From Sinonovacula constricta (taxonomy: Eukaryota > Mollusca > Bivalvia > Cardiida > Solecurtidae): 64,000 bases of DNA. The translations under genes were made by a program, and so were the position numbers. Location of the stretch: the NCBI GenBank assembly GCA_007844125.1, contig CM017559.1, positions 68,182,705 through 68,246,704 on the forward strand, given 5' to 3'. The notes under the pieces were generated by a model. It had not been told where the DNA came from. It made no database searches and saw only the letters and a program-made list of their open reading frames with translations. Positions 13,501-25,655 of this stretch are shown here, piece by piece. The first letter of the stretch is position 1; every line of letters starts with the position of its first letter.

Positions 13501-13717
13501 AGCGACTCTCTAACAATATGTATTGTTACCTTGACATATACATGTAGCTTCAAGCGAATCTCTAACAATATGTCTTGTTATTTCGGCATATACATGTAGC
13601 TGCAAGCGAATCTCAAACAATATGTCTTGTTACCTTGACATATACATGTAGCTTCAAGCGAATCTCTAACAATATGTATTGTTACCTCGGCATATACATG
13701 TAGCTGCAAGCAAATCT
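10590..13717. repeat. 52-bp satellite array, about 60 copies
   Basis: The monomer reads around TACATGTAGCTGCAAGCGAA, TCTCTAACAATATGTATTGT and TACCTTGACATA. Successive TAG motifs (for example 11777 and 11829) are 52 bp apart. Variants co-occur in defined combinations (GCTGCAAG or GCTTCAAG; TATGTATTG or TATGTCTTG; ACCTTGACATAT, ACATTGACATGT or ATTTCGGCATAT). Each monomer has two internal dyads: TACATGTA, and AACAATA-TG-TATTGTT. Edge monomers are slightly degenerate. There are no spacer sequences, so it is not a CRISPR-like array. Confidence 0.97.
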
Positions 13718-15584
13718 ATATTATAGTGGTTTGCCTTTTGATAAATGTATCAATATTTGGGTAAATACTTGTGAACATTTCAATAAGCATAGATGGAACA
13801 GTGTACTGAACAGGCAGTTTACCTAATATGTATACAAATAGAAAGCTGCTTAGTAAGCCAAGAATCTGTTTTCTTTTAGAACATATTTTTTCATTCACAA
13901 ACACGACTAACATTTATACACTGGTTGCGTATTTAATTCAAAGTACTTGTCACAATCGTATAGTTTTATTATAGAATAGAGGACTTGGAAGGAAGATGTA
14001 GAACAATGTAAGTGATTTGATGACAAAGGCCATTATATCCTGTTTTCACTCACTATCAATGTTTCCTCAATTTACACATTTCATATCCTTATACATACCC
14101 ATATTAAGTTTAAGTAGTGTAATTTGCAGATCTATTAATATCCCGTGATTATTGTTTATTTAACAAAAAATGTCAAACACTCTTCCACAATATATTTCTG
14201 TCTGCATAAGACTTGTCTCAAATATAATTTCTGGGATTAGATAATGAATAAGGAATTTACTATATCATGCATTATTGATATTTAAATAATATTGAATACA
14301 TTTGGTACGTGTATTTCCATTCTTCTTCAGACCAAAATATACCAGCCAAACTGTCTCTGTACTGCTAAAACGTTGAAAACTTTTAACTATTGCACTTATC
14401 AGACAACCTATTCAAACTATCAATTTCCGGCTAGTATGTGTATATAACGTACATCGAATTAAATAAATGTTTACAAATGAATTAAAGGACATATTTTTGA
14501 TCAGATAAATGCGCACTGCATGTAAATTACCGTAACTACCGTCATTGAAAGCCCTGCACAGTATTGGAAGCAATCGACGAGGCCAAAGTAACTTCTCATC
14601 CTCAAGCTGGGAAAATGTTCGCAATTAAATGTAGCTGAAACACATTTATATGACTTTACTGCGCATTAAAACAGAGAAAATGTTAGTATTAAAAAGGGTT
14701 TTACGATTTGGTATTTGAATGCACTTTCAAGTGGATGTCGAACACAGGATTGTTGACACTTTTTATTGCATGATAAAAATGACGCCGTGATAAAGATTGG
14801 AATGTAAGCGAACTTGAATGTGCTGTTCTAGTGAAAATAGTAAAGATAATTTGAAGAAAAGTATGATAATTAAATAGGTGGTTGCAACGGTAATGTAAGA
14901 TATTATGTCGTCTGTTTAATTGTGTAATTATTATTGGAACTATCAAAAATAAGCTTATGATGTTTTAAATGCTAAGAAAACGTCATGTCATAATGCAGAT
15001 CAAAGTGATATGACGTTCACGTTTGCTATAGATTTTGTAGTACATGTACATGTTTATTTCATGTGTATAGGTTTCTCGTAAATAATTGAATTTTAATGGT
15101 ATTTTTGCGAAACAAGCCGCACACATGTGTGGAGATATATTTGTACAGTATGCAACCAAAGAAAAGAATGCAAGTTGACAAGATATTGTTCTGTTCATTT
15201 TTATTGTCAGCGGGGTGTGATTCGAAAGGTAAATCATATACACTAGTTTTTAAATAGCCCTAGATGGTGAACAATTGTTAATTAATCTAAAAACCCAGGA
15301 CCAACTTAAATAAAAATGTTCAACAATAAAGCCATACTTGAGAGTAAACTTATAATATAAATAATCTGAAACCGCTTTAACCATAATGTACATGGCATTG
15401 GTAAAGTTAGATTTAAAAGCAGTATATATCCAATTCGGACATGGATATTTCAATTAAAGAGTATTATCGACTTACATATAGCTGCACATAGAAATAAGTG
15501 AAATGTACCCATTCGTCATTACACTGGACGTAAAAGGTTGAAGTCAAAATCATTTATAAACTATCAAAAGAAACCCAAGACGAC

Positions 15585-15680
15585 TTGATTTACCTTGTTT
15601 TTCTTTGTCTACAGGCAGATAAAATTTCAATATCTGTGGAAATTTTGATAGGATTTCTTATTTACCAATTGAAAATAAAC
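15585..15680 (+). repeat. Interspersed repeat family R1, 3' fragment
   Basis: Matches the right end of R1: TTACCTTGTTTTTCTTTGTC, CAGGCAGATAAAATTTCAAT, ATCTGTGGAAATTTTGATAG, then a stretch ending in TTATTTACC. It lies at the boundary between duplication units 2 and 3. Confidence 0.7.
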
Positions 15681-18600
15681 ACCTTGCTTTTCCCTTTTGA
15701 TGTTTCTCTGTTGTTGCCATTATAAAGCACAATGAAACCACGAAGCCTATAACATTTTACATGTTTTCTGGACGTTTCTCCTGATACAATGGAAGCCTGT
15801 TAATCATAGTTAATGGTAACTGCCATGTAATCTTTACGGCTACAGCCAGAGACACTGCAGATTTTATCGGTATCAGTTGTATTTTTGTGTCCGAATAAAT
15901 GTCTTTTATTAAACATGCCACAATTATAGTGATGCAGAACAGACCATAACAGACTGGGAGTTGGATATCCATCCTGCTTTTGCATTAGCGACTTTGGCCA
16001 TAATATTGTAGTTTGAAATATAGAATTATTTTGCACTCATTTGTTATAAAACTTTTGTTTTTATTATTAAATATGTACAATATGTCCATCTTGCTTTTGG
16101 GGAGTCATTCTTATCCCATTCTTCATTAGCATCGTATCCATCAACTGAAATAAATTCATAATTATCGTCACAGTCATAAAACTCATTATCATGAAGACCA
16201 AGAACTACAACAAAATCAATATCAATTACGTAAATATCATTATCAGCAACAGCAAAGCAACCTCCATCGACAATAGCGGAAGCAACACTTGTACGCGTAT
16301 TTCAGCTTCATTCAGCATGTTCATTTTAGTTGTAAGCTAAACAGTTGTATCAACATTAAAGCATGTGATCCTAATACTTCAAATAATAATCAAAACATAT
16401 TTGACAAATTCTTCCTTTACGGATAATTACAAGGAGCAACATCTGCTTCATGAAGGCACTGGCTTACTTGCTTGTATTGGAAACCAATAGTTTGTCTTCT
16501 CTCCACTTCCTATTGCCTTCTGAGCTCTGTAATCCTTATCAAATCGAGCGCTATTGAAACTGGTAATGAAATCCACCAGTCTTTACAACTGACAAATTTG
16601 ACATTATCAATTACTGAAAACCATGTGTTGTATGTTTATTTTGCAGTCATATTTAATTTTCCTTAAACCACACAGCAAGGTCCGTGCACGCGACCGGTGC
16701 ATGACTGAGCCAATGTCCTATCTACTTGCGGTATAACAAGTAGAGGTATTGTTTGAACATGTGTTGTACTGACAGAGTTATTGGACATGTGTCACAGCCA
16801 GCATATGGCATGGTATTTTCTTCTTTTTTTACATCTTTTTATGAGTAAATAACATCCGGTTTTCTAAGAACTGCATGTTAATATAACAATAAAAAGACAA
16901 GAAACGCCATCAGCAGGGTTGGATAATCTTGCAAAAGTTACGAAATTCTTGGATACAAAGTAGATGAAAGTGGCTTGTACATATTTCGATATAGTTAATA
17001 AGCAATATACCTTAAAGGGGTTTACATATGATACGGTCCATAGTGTATACCAAAGAAAATACAATTCGTTAATTTGGTGACATCTCGATAACCTTCATGC
17101 GGTCAGATTATAATAAAATCATTACAATCAGGGAGACACTATACGTTGAGCAAATAAATTATCATATGTAAACGTTGTTGCTACGGAAACAACTAGAAGT
17201 AGATAACTCAGCACTCAATACTCCTAAACAGTCCTAATAAGATGAACATGGGGATAAGTAAGATAACAGACAGAGCGATATATTGATGGTCATATTGAAC
17301 AAGTAGGATTTTTGTGATAATAAAAAGAAAGTAAACTTTTGTAATAACGGTCAGCAATGATAAAGAAATGACAACGTTGGTGCTATTGTAAGAACTATTG
17401 GAGGAAAATTGATATTGAAACCAGAATGATAGTATCGTGTAGATGATATCATTTAGTTCAAACCCTAAATATTTTGAAAAACTTTCTTGTTTTATCTTAT
17501 CACAGAGTTAAGATCATGCTTCAACTTTGTTATGATACCAAAGATGGGCGAAAGGTAAAGCATCCAAACAAGATAAGGGTTGCAAGGACACATTCTAAGT
17601 AAGTTTTAATGAATTTGGATGTTTCTCCAAGCATCCACTCCCTTAGCATGATAACATTTGATACAAAAAATACCATTCCACTTCATTTCACATATCATAT
17701 TACCTTGAAACAACCATTACCAGGCTACCTGAGACACAAAGCCGACAGTGTGAAACTATTCAGACATTAATTCTTTGCTGCTATACTAGATGCCTTACCC
17801 TTTAGACATGCTGATGTCTTCGGCTCTTGTAAGAATTCAATTAAGTGTTATTTCATATGCAAACTACAGACTGAGTCACTAGGCGACCAGGCGATGATTT
17901 TTGAAGTCCAAGCGGAACAAAATATCAATTGCATAATGTTAATGCGTCTCTTCGAGCGCCCTTCGATATGTTGTTACCAACAGATAAAAACAACACGTAG
18001 ATTCCCAACTTACACAGGCTCTGCTGAAATCGCTGTTTCGGTATCTTTTTTCAATAATTTACACTCTGATTTTGTAAATTGCTACATGTCGAAGACAGTG
18101 TGTTTTGTTGTATTTGTTGTAAATAAAAGCGATTTATAACGTCTGGTCCTGACATTAATCCAGATAAAGGGATATAACAAATGTCACGTTAAAAGTTGTA
18201 AGTAGCATCGGTACCATTATATTATTATCACATTGTATGATAAAAGAACGTATAACAAGCATACATCAAGAATAAGTGGGTTAGTTGGTAGAGGAATGGA
18301 CGTCAAGACAAATGGTCAAGGGATCGAATATACAAAACAAACATTTGTTTCTATATTTGTTTCTTTTTACATATGTTGTAAGATTTTAGCATCATTTTCA
18401 AATACTGTAAATGCTAAATATTCAATTAGTACTAAAGAACAATTAATGTGCCGCTCATTTTGTCTTCTAACAGAAAACTGTTTTGGTTCTTTAGTCTGTT
18501 ATATATAATCAAACAAAATACATCGCCTAATACATTGAAGTTAATATCAGAAAGTACAGTTACTAATTCCAATAGTCGCAATATGTACATGATTCTATTT

Positions 18601-20273
18601 ATATGACGAACCAGACATAAAATAGGACAGACAACGTTGACCCTTCTTGGACCTTCATCATAAGCAAGACGTTTTCTTACATCTAGTTTAATCGTACGAC
18701 TGAAGGAAACTCTTCATAACATGAGTAAGATGTCAAAATACGACATGCGTTGGGGATCTAATTTACGAAGTCCATTTACAGATGTCGACTTTGACAGCGC
18801 TTTTGTTATTTGCTTGTCCGTCATACGGGATTGAATTGCATTCGTCATTATGAGAGATATGTCAGGGAAAAGCTGATTGCGGCCGGAAATGTCTCAATTT
18901 GGCCTTCAAAGAGATGATATGAAGAGACACTTTATGGGAATGACAAAAAAATTCTTGAATTAAAAAGATATGCGTACTTTTTAGTTTAAAGATGGAATTA
19001 TGTACATGTATTTTATAGCTGAAATAACGTTATTATTTAGGTTGAATGATGAGGCGGGCTAAAACATATGTCATATAAAGTGAGAGCTATCACGAAAAGT
19101 GATTAAGACATTCACAATTCTTTTCTGGCAGTTAAAAGTATCACCTTGACCTTGACGTCTAAACACTGGTTCTTGTGCAAATCATTAGCGGTACGTTCGA
19201 AGACAACAATGTGTATTTTTTTTTATAACATAAATCCTTTGAAATGTTAGAGCCCGGACATGAAATAGTTCAGTGTCTATTGGCCTTTGATCTGTCATTT
19301 CGACTTTAACCATTAGACAGGAATCTGGCTCTTTCGTCTGACACTCCGAGTTAATGAGGTTAACAGTTTCGTTACGTAATTTAAAAACCCACCACGACTG
19401 AAATTAGAAACCGGAAATGCAAATAATAAGTAATTTTTACCCTTGAAAAGGTATGATCTTGACTTTTTAAGTAACACACCAATCGTCATAAGCAAACCAG
19501 TAATCCTTCAATTCTTTCATTTAACCGGCAAGTAGGATCTTGGATTTGAGGTTGCCAGCTTACGCGTGACACTTCAAAAGCAAACAGGTGTGCGGATAAA
19601 TCGGCAATTTTTCAATCCGTTGCGATGATTGAAGCCAGAAAAGCAAACTTTTAGACAAGCTTGACCTTAGGACTGTGAGTACAAACTTGAATACAAAGCA
19701 AGCACTATGGTTCATGCGTCGACAATAAATCCCGTATAAAGCAAGTATTATTTCGAAGCAGTTTTATAGTCCACCAATCCTTTCTGAAATATTAGCCCGG
19801 TTAAGCAAATCTCCAGTCATTTGCACTGCTGTGGAGGTACTATTATGGAATACAATTTTATGGGGACTATAGTGTAGCAGACGATAGCAGCAAATTGCAG
19901 CTGTTCGGTGCAGAACTGAGTAAACCAACGTTAACGATACAGCTTTCAAACAATTATGAAAAATCAGAAGGAAGTAGAAGATACATGTAGAAGAAAGGAA
20001 CATCACAGTTATTGTTCGTTGCTCTGTTCTACACATATCAAGGAATCATTTACATTATGCAATGAACTGACATTGTCTATATCTCAGAATCTTCATCTTT
20101 TTGTTTAAAGTTTTCTGTGGCGCCTTAGATGTCACACATCCGTGATTTTGCGTGTTTTAACGTTATTCTGAGAATGACATTGACATTTGTGATGAAAATC
20201 TGTTGTATGCTAGTTATTTGTATAGTCAAACTTTGTGAAGGTAAAGGCCCAGACGAAGGACGAACAAAGAGAC

Positions 20274-20307
20274 CTACAGACGGACCGACGGACCGACGGA
20301 CAAAGAT
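20274..20307. repeat. Short GACSGACG-type tandem motif
   Basis: Three to four iterations of GACGGACC within ACAGACGGACCGACGGACCG. Short tracts of this kind are often the 3' ends of SINE-like elements in invertebrates, but no body could be assigned here. Confidence 0.5.
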
Positions 20308-20714
20308 GCTCATAAATAGCTACCCCTGCAATATACTTATTTGTCTTTACCTTGAGCACATGGAAGGAAAAAGTGCAGGAAAAAAACATATAAAGATTGT
20401 TCGAGAACAACATCAAGTCATACAAAAATGTCCAATCGGTCGCTTCGATTATTGCCAAACAGTTCTCGCTGGCGCCGAAACAAACAACATTTCCCTAAAT
20501 TGCCATCAACTATCCTCCGAATTATGTCTATAATGGCCATTATAATATTCTGCTGTTTCCTCTTTAATGTAATGACTGCCAAGAGGTGTAGCAAAATATG
20601 CTCCTTTTCACACCGACATTTGATATATACGTTTTACACATAGCTTGGCTAGACTAACTTGGTCAATAAGGACGACGCTCCCCTCTGTCCTCTTCTTAAT
20701 CCCACCACCATGTA

Positions 20715-22250
20715 GAAATAGACACACAGGGTAGATTCATGAAGACATGGACAGAAAAGGTAGATTTATGAAGACATGGACACAAAGTGTAGATTCATGA
20801 AGACATGGACACAAAGGGTAGATTCATGAAGACATGGACACAAAGGGTAGATTCATGAAGACATAGACACAAAGGGTAGATTCATGAAGACATGGGCTGA
20901 AGGGCAGATTCATGAAGACATGGGCACACAGGGCAGATTCATGAAGACATTGACACAAAGGGCAGGTTTATGAAGACATGAACACAAAGGGCAGATTCAT
21001 GACGACATGGACACAAAGGGTAGATTCATGAAGACATGGACACAAAGGATAGATTCATGAATACACGGACACAAAGGATAGATTCATGAAGATATGGGCA
21101 CAAAAGGCAGATTTATGAAGACATGGACACAAAGGGCAGATTCATGAAGACATGGACACAAAGGGTTGATTCATGAAAACATGGGCACAAAGGGTAGATT
21201 TATGAAGACACGGGCACAAAGAGCAGATTAATGAACACATGGACACAAAGGGTAGATTCATGAAAACATGAACACAACGGGCAGATTCATGAAGATATGG
21301 ACACAGAGGGCAGATTCATGAAGACAGGGACACAAAGGGCAGATTCATGAAGACATGGAAACAAAGGGTAGATTCATGAAGACATGGACACAAAGGGTAG
21401 ATTTATGAAGACACGGGCACAAGGGGCAGATTCATGAAGACATGGACACAAAGGGCAGATTCATGAAGACATGGACACAAAGGGCAGATTTATGAAGACA
21501 TGAACACAAAGGGCCGATTCATGAAAACATGGACACAAAGGGTAGATTTATGAAGACACGGGCACAAAGGGTAGATTCATGAAGACATAGACACAAAGAG
21601 TAGATTCATGAAGACATGGACACAGAGGGTAGATTCACGAAGACATGGACACAAAGGGTAGATTCATGAAGACATGGACACAAAGGGTAGATTTATGAAG
21701 ACATGGACACAAAAGGTAGATTTATGAAGACATGGACACAAGGGGTAGATTCATGAAGACATGGGCACAAAGGGTAGATTCATGAAGACATGGACACAAA
21801 GGGTAGAATAATGAAGACATGGACACAAAAGGTAGATTCATGAAGACATGAACACAAAGGGTAGATTCATGAAGACATGGACACAAAGGGTAGATTCATG
21901 AAGACATGGACACAATGGGTAGATTTATGAAGACATGGACACAAAAGGTAGATTTATGAAGACATGGACACAAGGGGCAGATTCATGAAGACATGGACAC
22001 AAAGGGTAGATTCATGAAGACATGGACACAAAGGGTAGAATAATGAAGACATGGACACAAAAGGTAGATTCATGAAGACATGGACACAAAGGGTAGATTC
22101 ATGAAGACATGGACACAAAGGATAAATTCATGAAGACATGGACACAAAGGGTAGATTCATGAAGACATGGACACAAAGGGTAGATTCATGAAGACATGGG
22201 CACAAAGGGCAGATTTATAAGGACATAAATACAAAGAGCAGATTCATATG
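20715..22250. repeat. 29-bp minisatellite, about 52 copies
   Basis: The unit is ACACAAAGGGTAGATTCATG followed by AAGACATGG. Common variants are GGGCAGATT for GGGTAGATT, ATTTATGAAG for ATTCATGAAG, and GGGCACAAA for GGACACAAA. Both edges decay gradually. It sits about 150 bp downstream of the block (20450-20560) that in units 1 and 4 is also followed by unrelated tandem arrays. Confidence 0.97.
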
Positions 22251-22837
22251 TTCAATGACACTTTCTCTATAGATAATCCGTTATTATGGCCTCGTATTTT
22301 TATAATACAGGAAAATTGCTAATATAATCTGCATATTGGACAAAACGTCACAATAGCATCATATCACATATGTAGCCAATAGCACAATTAAGATAAACCC
22401 CACAAAACAATGGCTCTCAAACTGTTCCTTCATCACAATTATTTTAAAGTAAACGCTTTATCTTTATTTATTACATGGCACGTGTGTAATTGTTGCAGTG
22501 TTTTCGCAATTAATATGTATGACTTATATAAAGTACAATTTTGGCGTCTGAGAAATGGTTCAATTGTTCGAGCTAATTAATTATTAATTAATAGTATTGA
22601 AAAGATCATGTCTTACTGTTGTTTTTAAGTTCTCGCATATACCCGTAAATCTCACTGTCAAAAGTAGTCTGTCGTCTATTGAATTGGCTATTAGGCTGTG
22701 GATTTGTAGATTGCCTTTGGATTACTTCTATTTCTTTTTATATAGATAGAAAAAGGTAAAAACGTGTAATATGTCAGCAAACAGCATTGCGACGATGTGC
22801 CTGCGTGAGCACTGTTTACATCATATATGTAGTCATG

Positions 22838-22935
22838 ATTTATATTTACCCTGTTTGCCTTTGTCTAGAGGTAGATTTAATTTAAATATCTATGGAAATT
22901 TTTATAGGACCTTTTCTTATTTACCTATTGGGATT
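22838..22935 (+). repeat. Interspersed repeat family R1, 3' fragment
   Basis: Contains ACCCTGTTTGCCTTTGTCTA, GAGGTAGATTTAATTTAAAT, ATCTATGGAAATTTTTATAG and GACCTTTTCTTATTTACCTA. It is 5'-truncated at the same region as the copies at 15585 and 62060. Confidence 0.8.
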
Positions 22936-25429
22936 TAAGGATACATTTGTACACGATAGATTTGAAGAGTTTAGCCTAACTAGTTATCACTAGCTACGTC
23001 TTTACATTGCAAGAAATGGTTCTTAGCAAAAGTACGGATCAGCAACTAACTGCGATGAGGGACAGGAATGTAAGATGTAACACAACTATACAAAACATGT
23101 TTAGTCAGAATTTAGAACAGGATTCTTAATAGCTGCAATTTCCATAGTGATCATAATCCCACATAATGATCATAGCTTCCCTTTGACCTTCCTTATCCGC
23201 TCTGATTCAGTCATTTCTCTATTTCATTTTATGAAGGTAGGATCATCTTCTTCCATAAAACAAGCTCCATTTTTATTGTCTGTGCTAATGGGATATCGGT
23301 ACTGGTCACTAGTTATTGGTTGGAACAATTGCATACAATATTATTATAATAGGTTCATAATGAAGGCAATTGAAAACTCACAAACATCTCACAAAGTAAT
23401 ATGTACAACTGGCTGCAAAAGAAATGTAGTAAATGAACACATCGACGTTTTTAAGTAAAACAAATAAAAGAAGGGATCAGAATTGTACAACTTCGTAACT
23501 TCGAAATGGCAAACTTTTAAGGATCTGGTCATGATTTATCTGCAAGCAATGAATTGTGTATGTATAAAACAAGCAAGACAACGCAACTGGTTAGCAAACA
23601 TAGTGATTTACTTAGGAAAGAAGATAGCATTTATCAAGATGACTTCTTAGTTACGCTTGTATTGCGTGGTTACATTCAAATTGCTCGGTACAATCGTAAG
23701 GACTTATTGTAGAAGGCTTGTTGTTACAAACCAATATACAATATTATAGAAAGTGATAACAATAAGGTTGTATGTGTATACGCTTCTTTAAAAACATTTT
23801 TTTTATATTTATATAATAATTACATTATATTTGGAGGGTCAATTGTAAACAGCTGATACCTTTGATAATAGCACTTGTACATGGTTGTTCAGCAGAATTG
23901 ATTTATACCCAATTAAAAATAAATGTCATATATTTATGAACTCGTTTGTTCATACCCAGAGTGTTTCTTATATAAACTTCTTTCGATTGCACATCGTAGC
24001 TTCCTTAGAAATTATCATTCTTCGACACGGTAACTTCATAAAATAATAAAATATTTCGTAAGAATATTAAATTATTTGTAGGTTTAACTACAAAGCAAGC
24101 GTTTGTTGGCCTTTGTCATGGTGTCAAGTCTTCTTCCATCCATCTGTTAAAGCAATTTATGGATACCGAAAGACTATTTCTAGCACCTTATCGAGCCTTG
24201 TTGATTTCCCAGAGGATAAACAGTTCATAGACCATTTTCTCCTGCTTAACCATATACACATTAAATATTCATACACATATTTTGTTCACCACATCTTCTA
24301 TACAATAAAGCGTTTTGAGGTGTTATTCCTTTCTTGGCAATATTTATCTCAAACCGACACCATTTAACAACCATGAACTATGAAGATCATTAGTATCATA
24401 CGTCTTACTATTGTCTTCGAAATTGTTCAAACCACTGGGTGAAGCCACATGGACACTGTCTGACTGGAACAACAATACCTGACCTGATTGCTTGTCGAGA
24501 GAAGTTATGTTAACACTTTTAGTGTGAACGGCAACGAACAAGTTTGTACCATTATAATTCTTATTGTTTATGTGTGTGACGAATATCTGGCGTCCATTAT
24601 TTCTGTTAGGTTATCATCCATCCTTACAAGAGTATCTTAGTTTATGTTTAAACAGAAAGTCATAGAATTAATTTTATAGTGTCTGCTTAATGTTTTCCTC
24701 AATCATAAGTGCGATGTGTCTGTAGTACGTGTAAACACAGTAAAAGAAGATGACATCTATAATGTGCCAGGTTATTAAAATTTATTTTGAGCATGATTAC
24801 CGATGAAAATTTAGTTTCCTTATATCTTAAATAGCATTGACCCATAATAAAAGAAAGGGACTCGGAAAAATTAAGAATCCAACAATTAACTAGTAACTGA
24901 AGACTGACCAAGAATATGGCATGTGGAAAGGAAAAATGATCCAACTGCGTACTCTTTGTAGATTTTTTTAACCATTAGATTTGCTGAAAAAAATGTGCGA
25001 TTTAAAGATATGTAACATTTAGTCTTTCTTTATTTACCTATTTAATCTTATATAATCTTACCAATAAAATATATATGTTACCCGGATAAAACATATCAAT
25101 TGACGCATAAAAACAAAAAACGGTGACATAATGGTACCTAAAATTTTAATGTATACATCTGTAATATAATAATAAAATGAAACGACATATATCCAGTAAA
25201 ATATTTATCAAACACAACTTAGTATAACAGAAAAGACAAGAATAAATGATATTTATTTTGTCACATTTTGGGCTTGTCTGTTAGCTATAAAGACATTAAA
25301 GGAAGAGCGCGCGTTGTTAGTTGTCATAAAAACACCTAACTCCAACAAATAGCTTTGAAACTAAAAGTAGTGGCGCTGCAGTCTCAGCATACAATCCGCT
25401 TTAAATCATGAATGAAGCCACGTCCTATA

Positions 25430-25655
25430 CATCAACGTGCAACTGTCTTCTTCCCACGTTTCCGTGGAACGAAGGTCTCGTGGTGTGATTATCTGCTGCC
25501 ATGTCCCTCTAGATCTCTCCCACGTGACCTTTGATCCGCCACCTAAACCGCCAGTGAGTGATGCATTCTCGCGCCTTATATATCAACATTACGCCAAATA
25601 AAAGACGAAAGAAGTCATGGAAAAAGAAAACTTCTTAAATCTCAAACTCTGTAAC
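25430..25655 (+). promoter_or_regulatory. Candidate promoter with 5' exon and strong splice donor
   Basis: A locally GC- and CpG-richer island in AT-rich surroundings contains CACGTG (near 25532), CCACGTTTCCGTGG (an inverted CCACG/CGTGG pair near 25456) and a TATA-like CTTATATATC at 25575-25584. About 30 bp downstream is AAGACGAAAGAAGTCATGG, then a 13-codon open frame from 25617 ending exactly at AAC|GTAAGT (25655/25656), a near-consensus donor. Its phase does not fit the coding frame of the exon at 33411, so it would be a 5'UTR exon (with an upstream ORF) of the Ig gene, or belong to another transcript. Prediction only. Confidence 0.35.

Larger units (their letters stand above)
7791..15690 (+). 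repeat. Segmental duplication unit 2
   Basis: Second copy of the roughly 8-kb unit. Shared blocks are at 8290-8560 (with 480-745, 16430-16720, 28350-29100), 9410-9560 (with 2230-2400, 17790-17900, 29970-30130), 10200-10330 (with 23160-23290), 13930-13990 (with 23665-23725) and 14440-14780 (with 6560-6960). The 52-bp satellite at 10.6-13.7 kb interrupts it between two blocks that in unit 3 lie only about 400 bp apart, so the satellite is a later expansion. The remaining sequence is AT-rich without a supported gene. Confidence 0.6.

Noticed and set aside
10590..13717. CRISPR-like look of the regular array
   Set aside because: Units are contiguous with no unique spacers, and the genome is clearly eukaryotic; it is a satellite.
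20129..20533. 134-codon plus-strand frame
   Set aside because: Composed of a GACG-rich repeat and a duplicated non-coding block; no domain.
25617..25655. MEKENFLNLKLCN as the start of the Ig protein
   Set aside because: Its phase 0 end does not match the phase needed at 33411. Joining them gives a stop after about ten codons, so it can only be an upstream ORF or 5'UTR.
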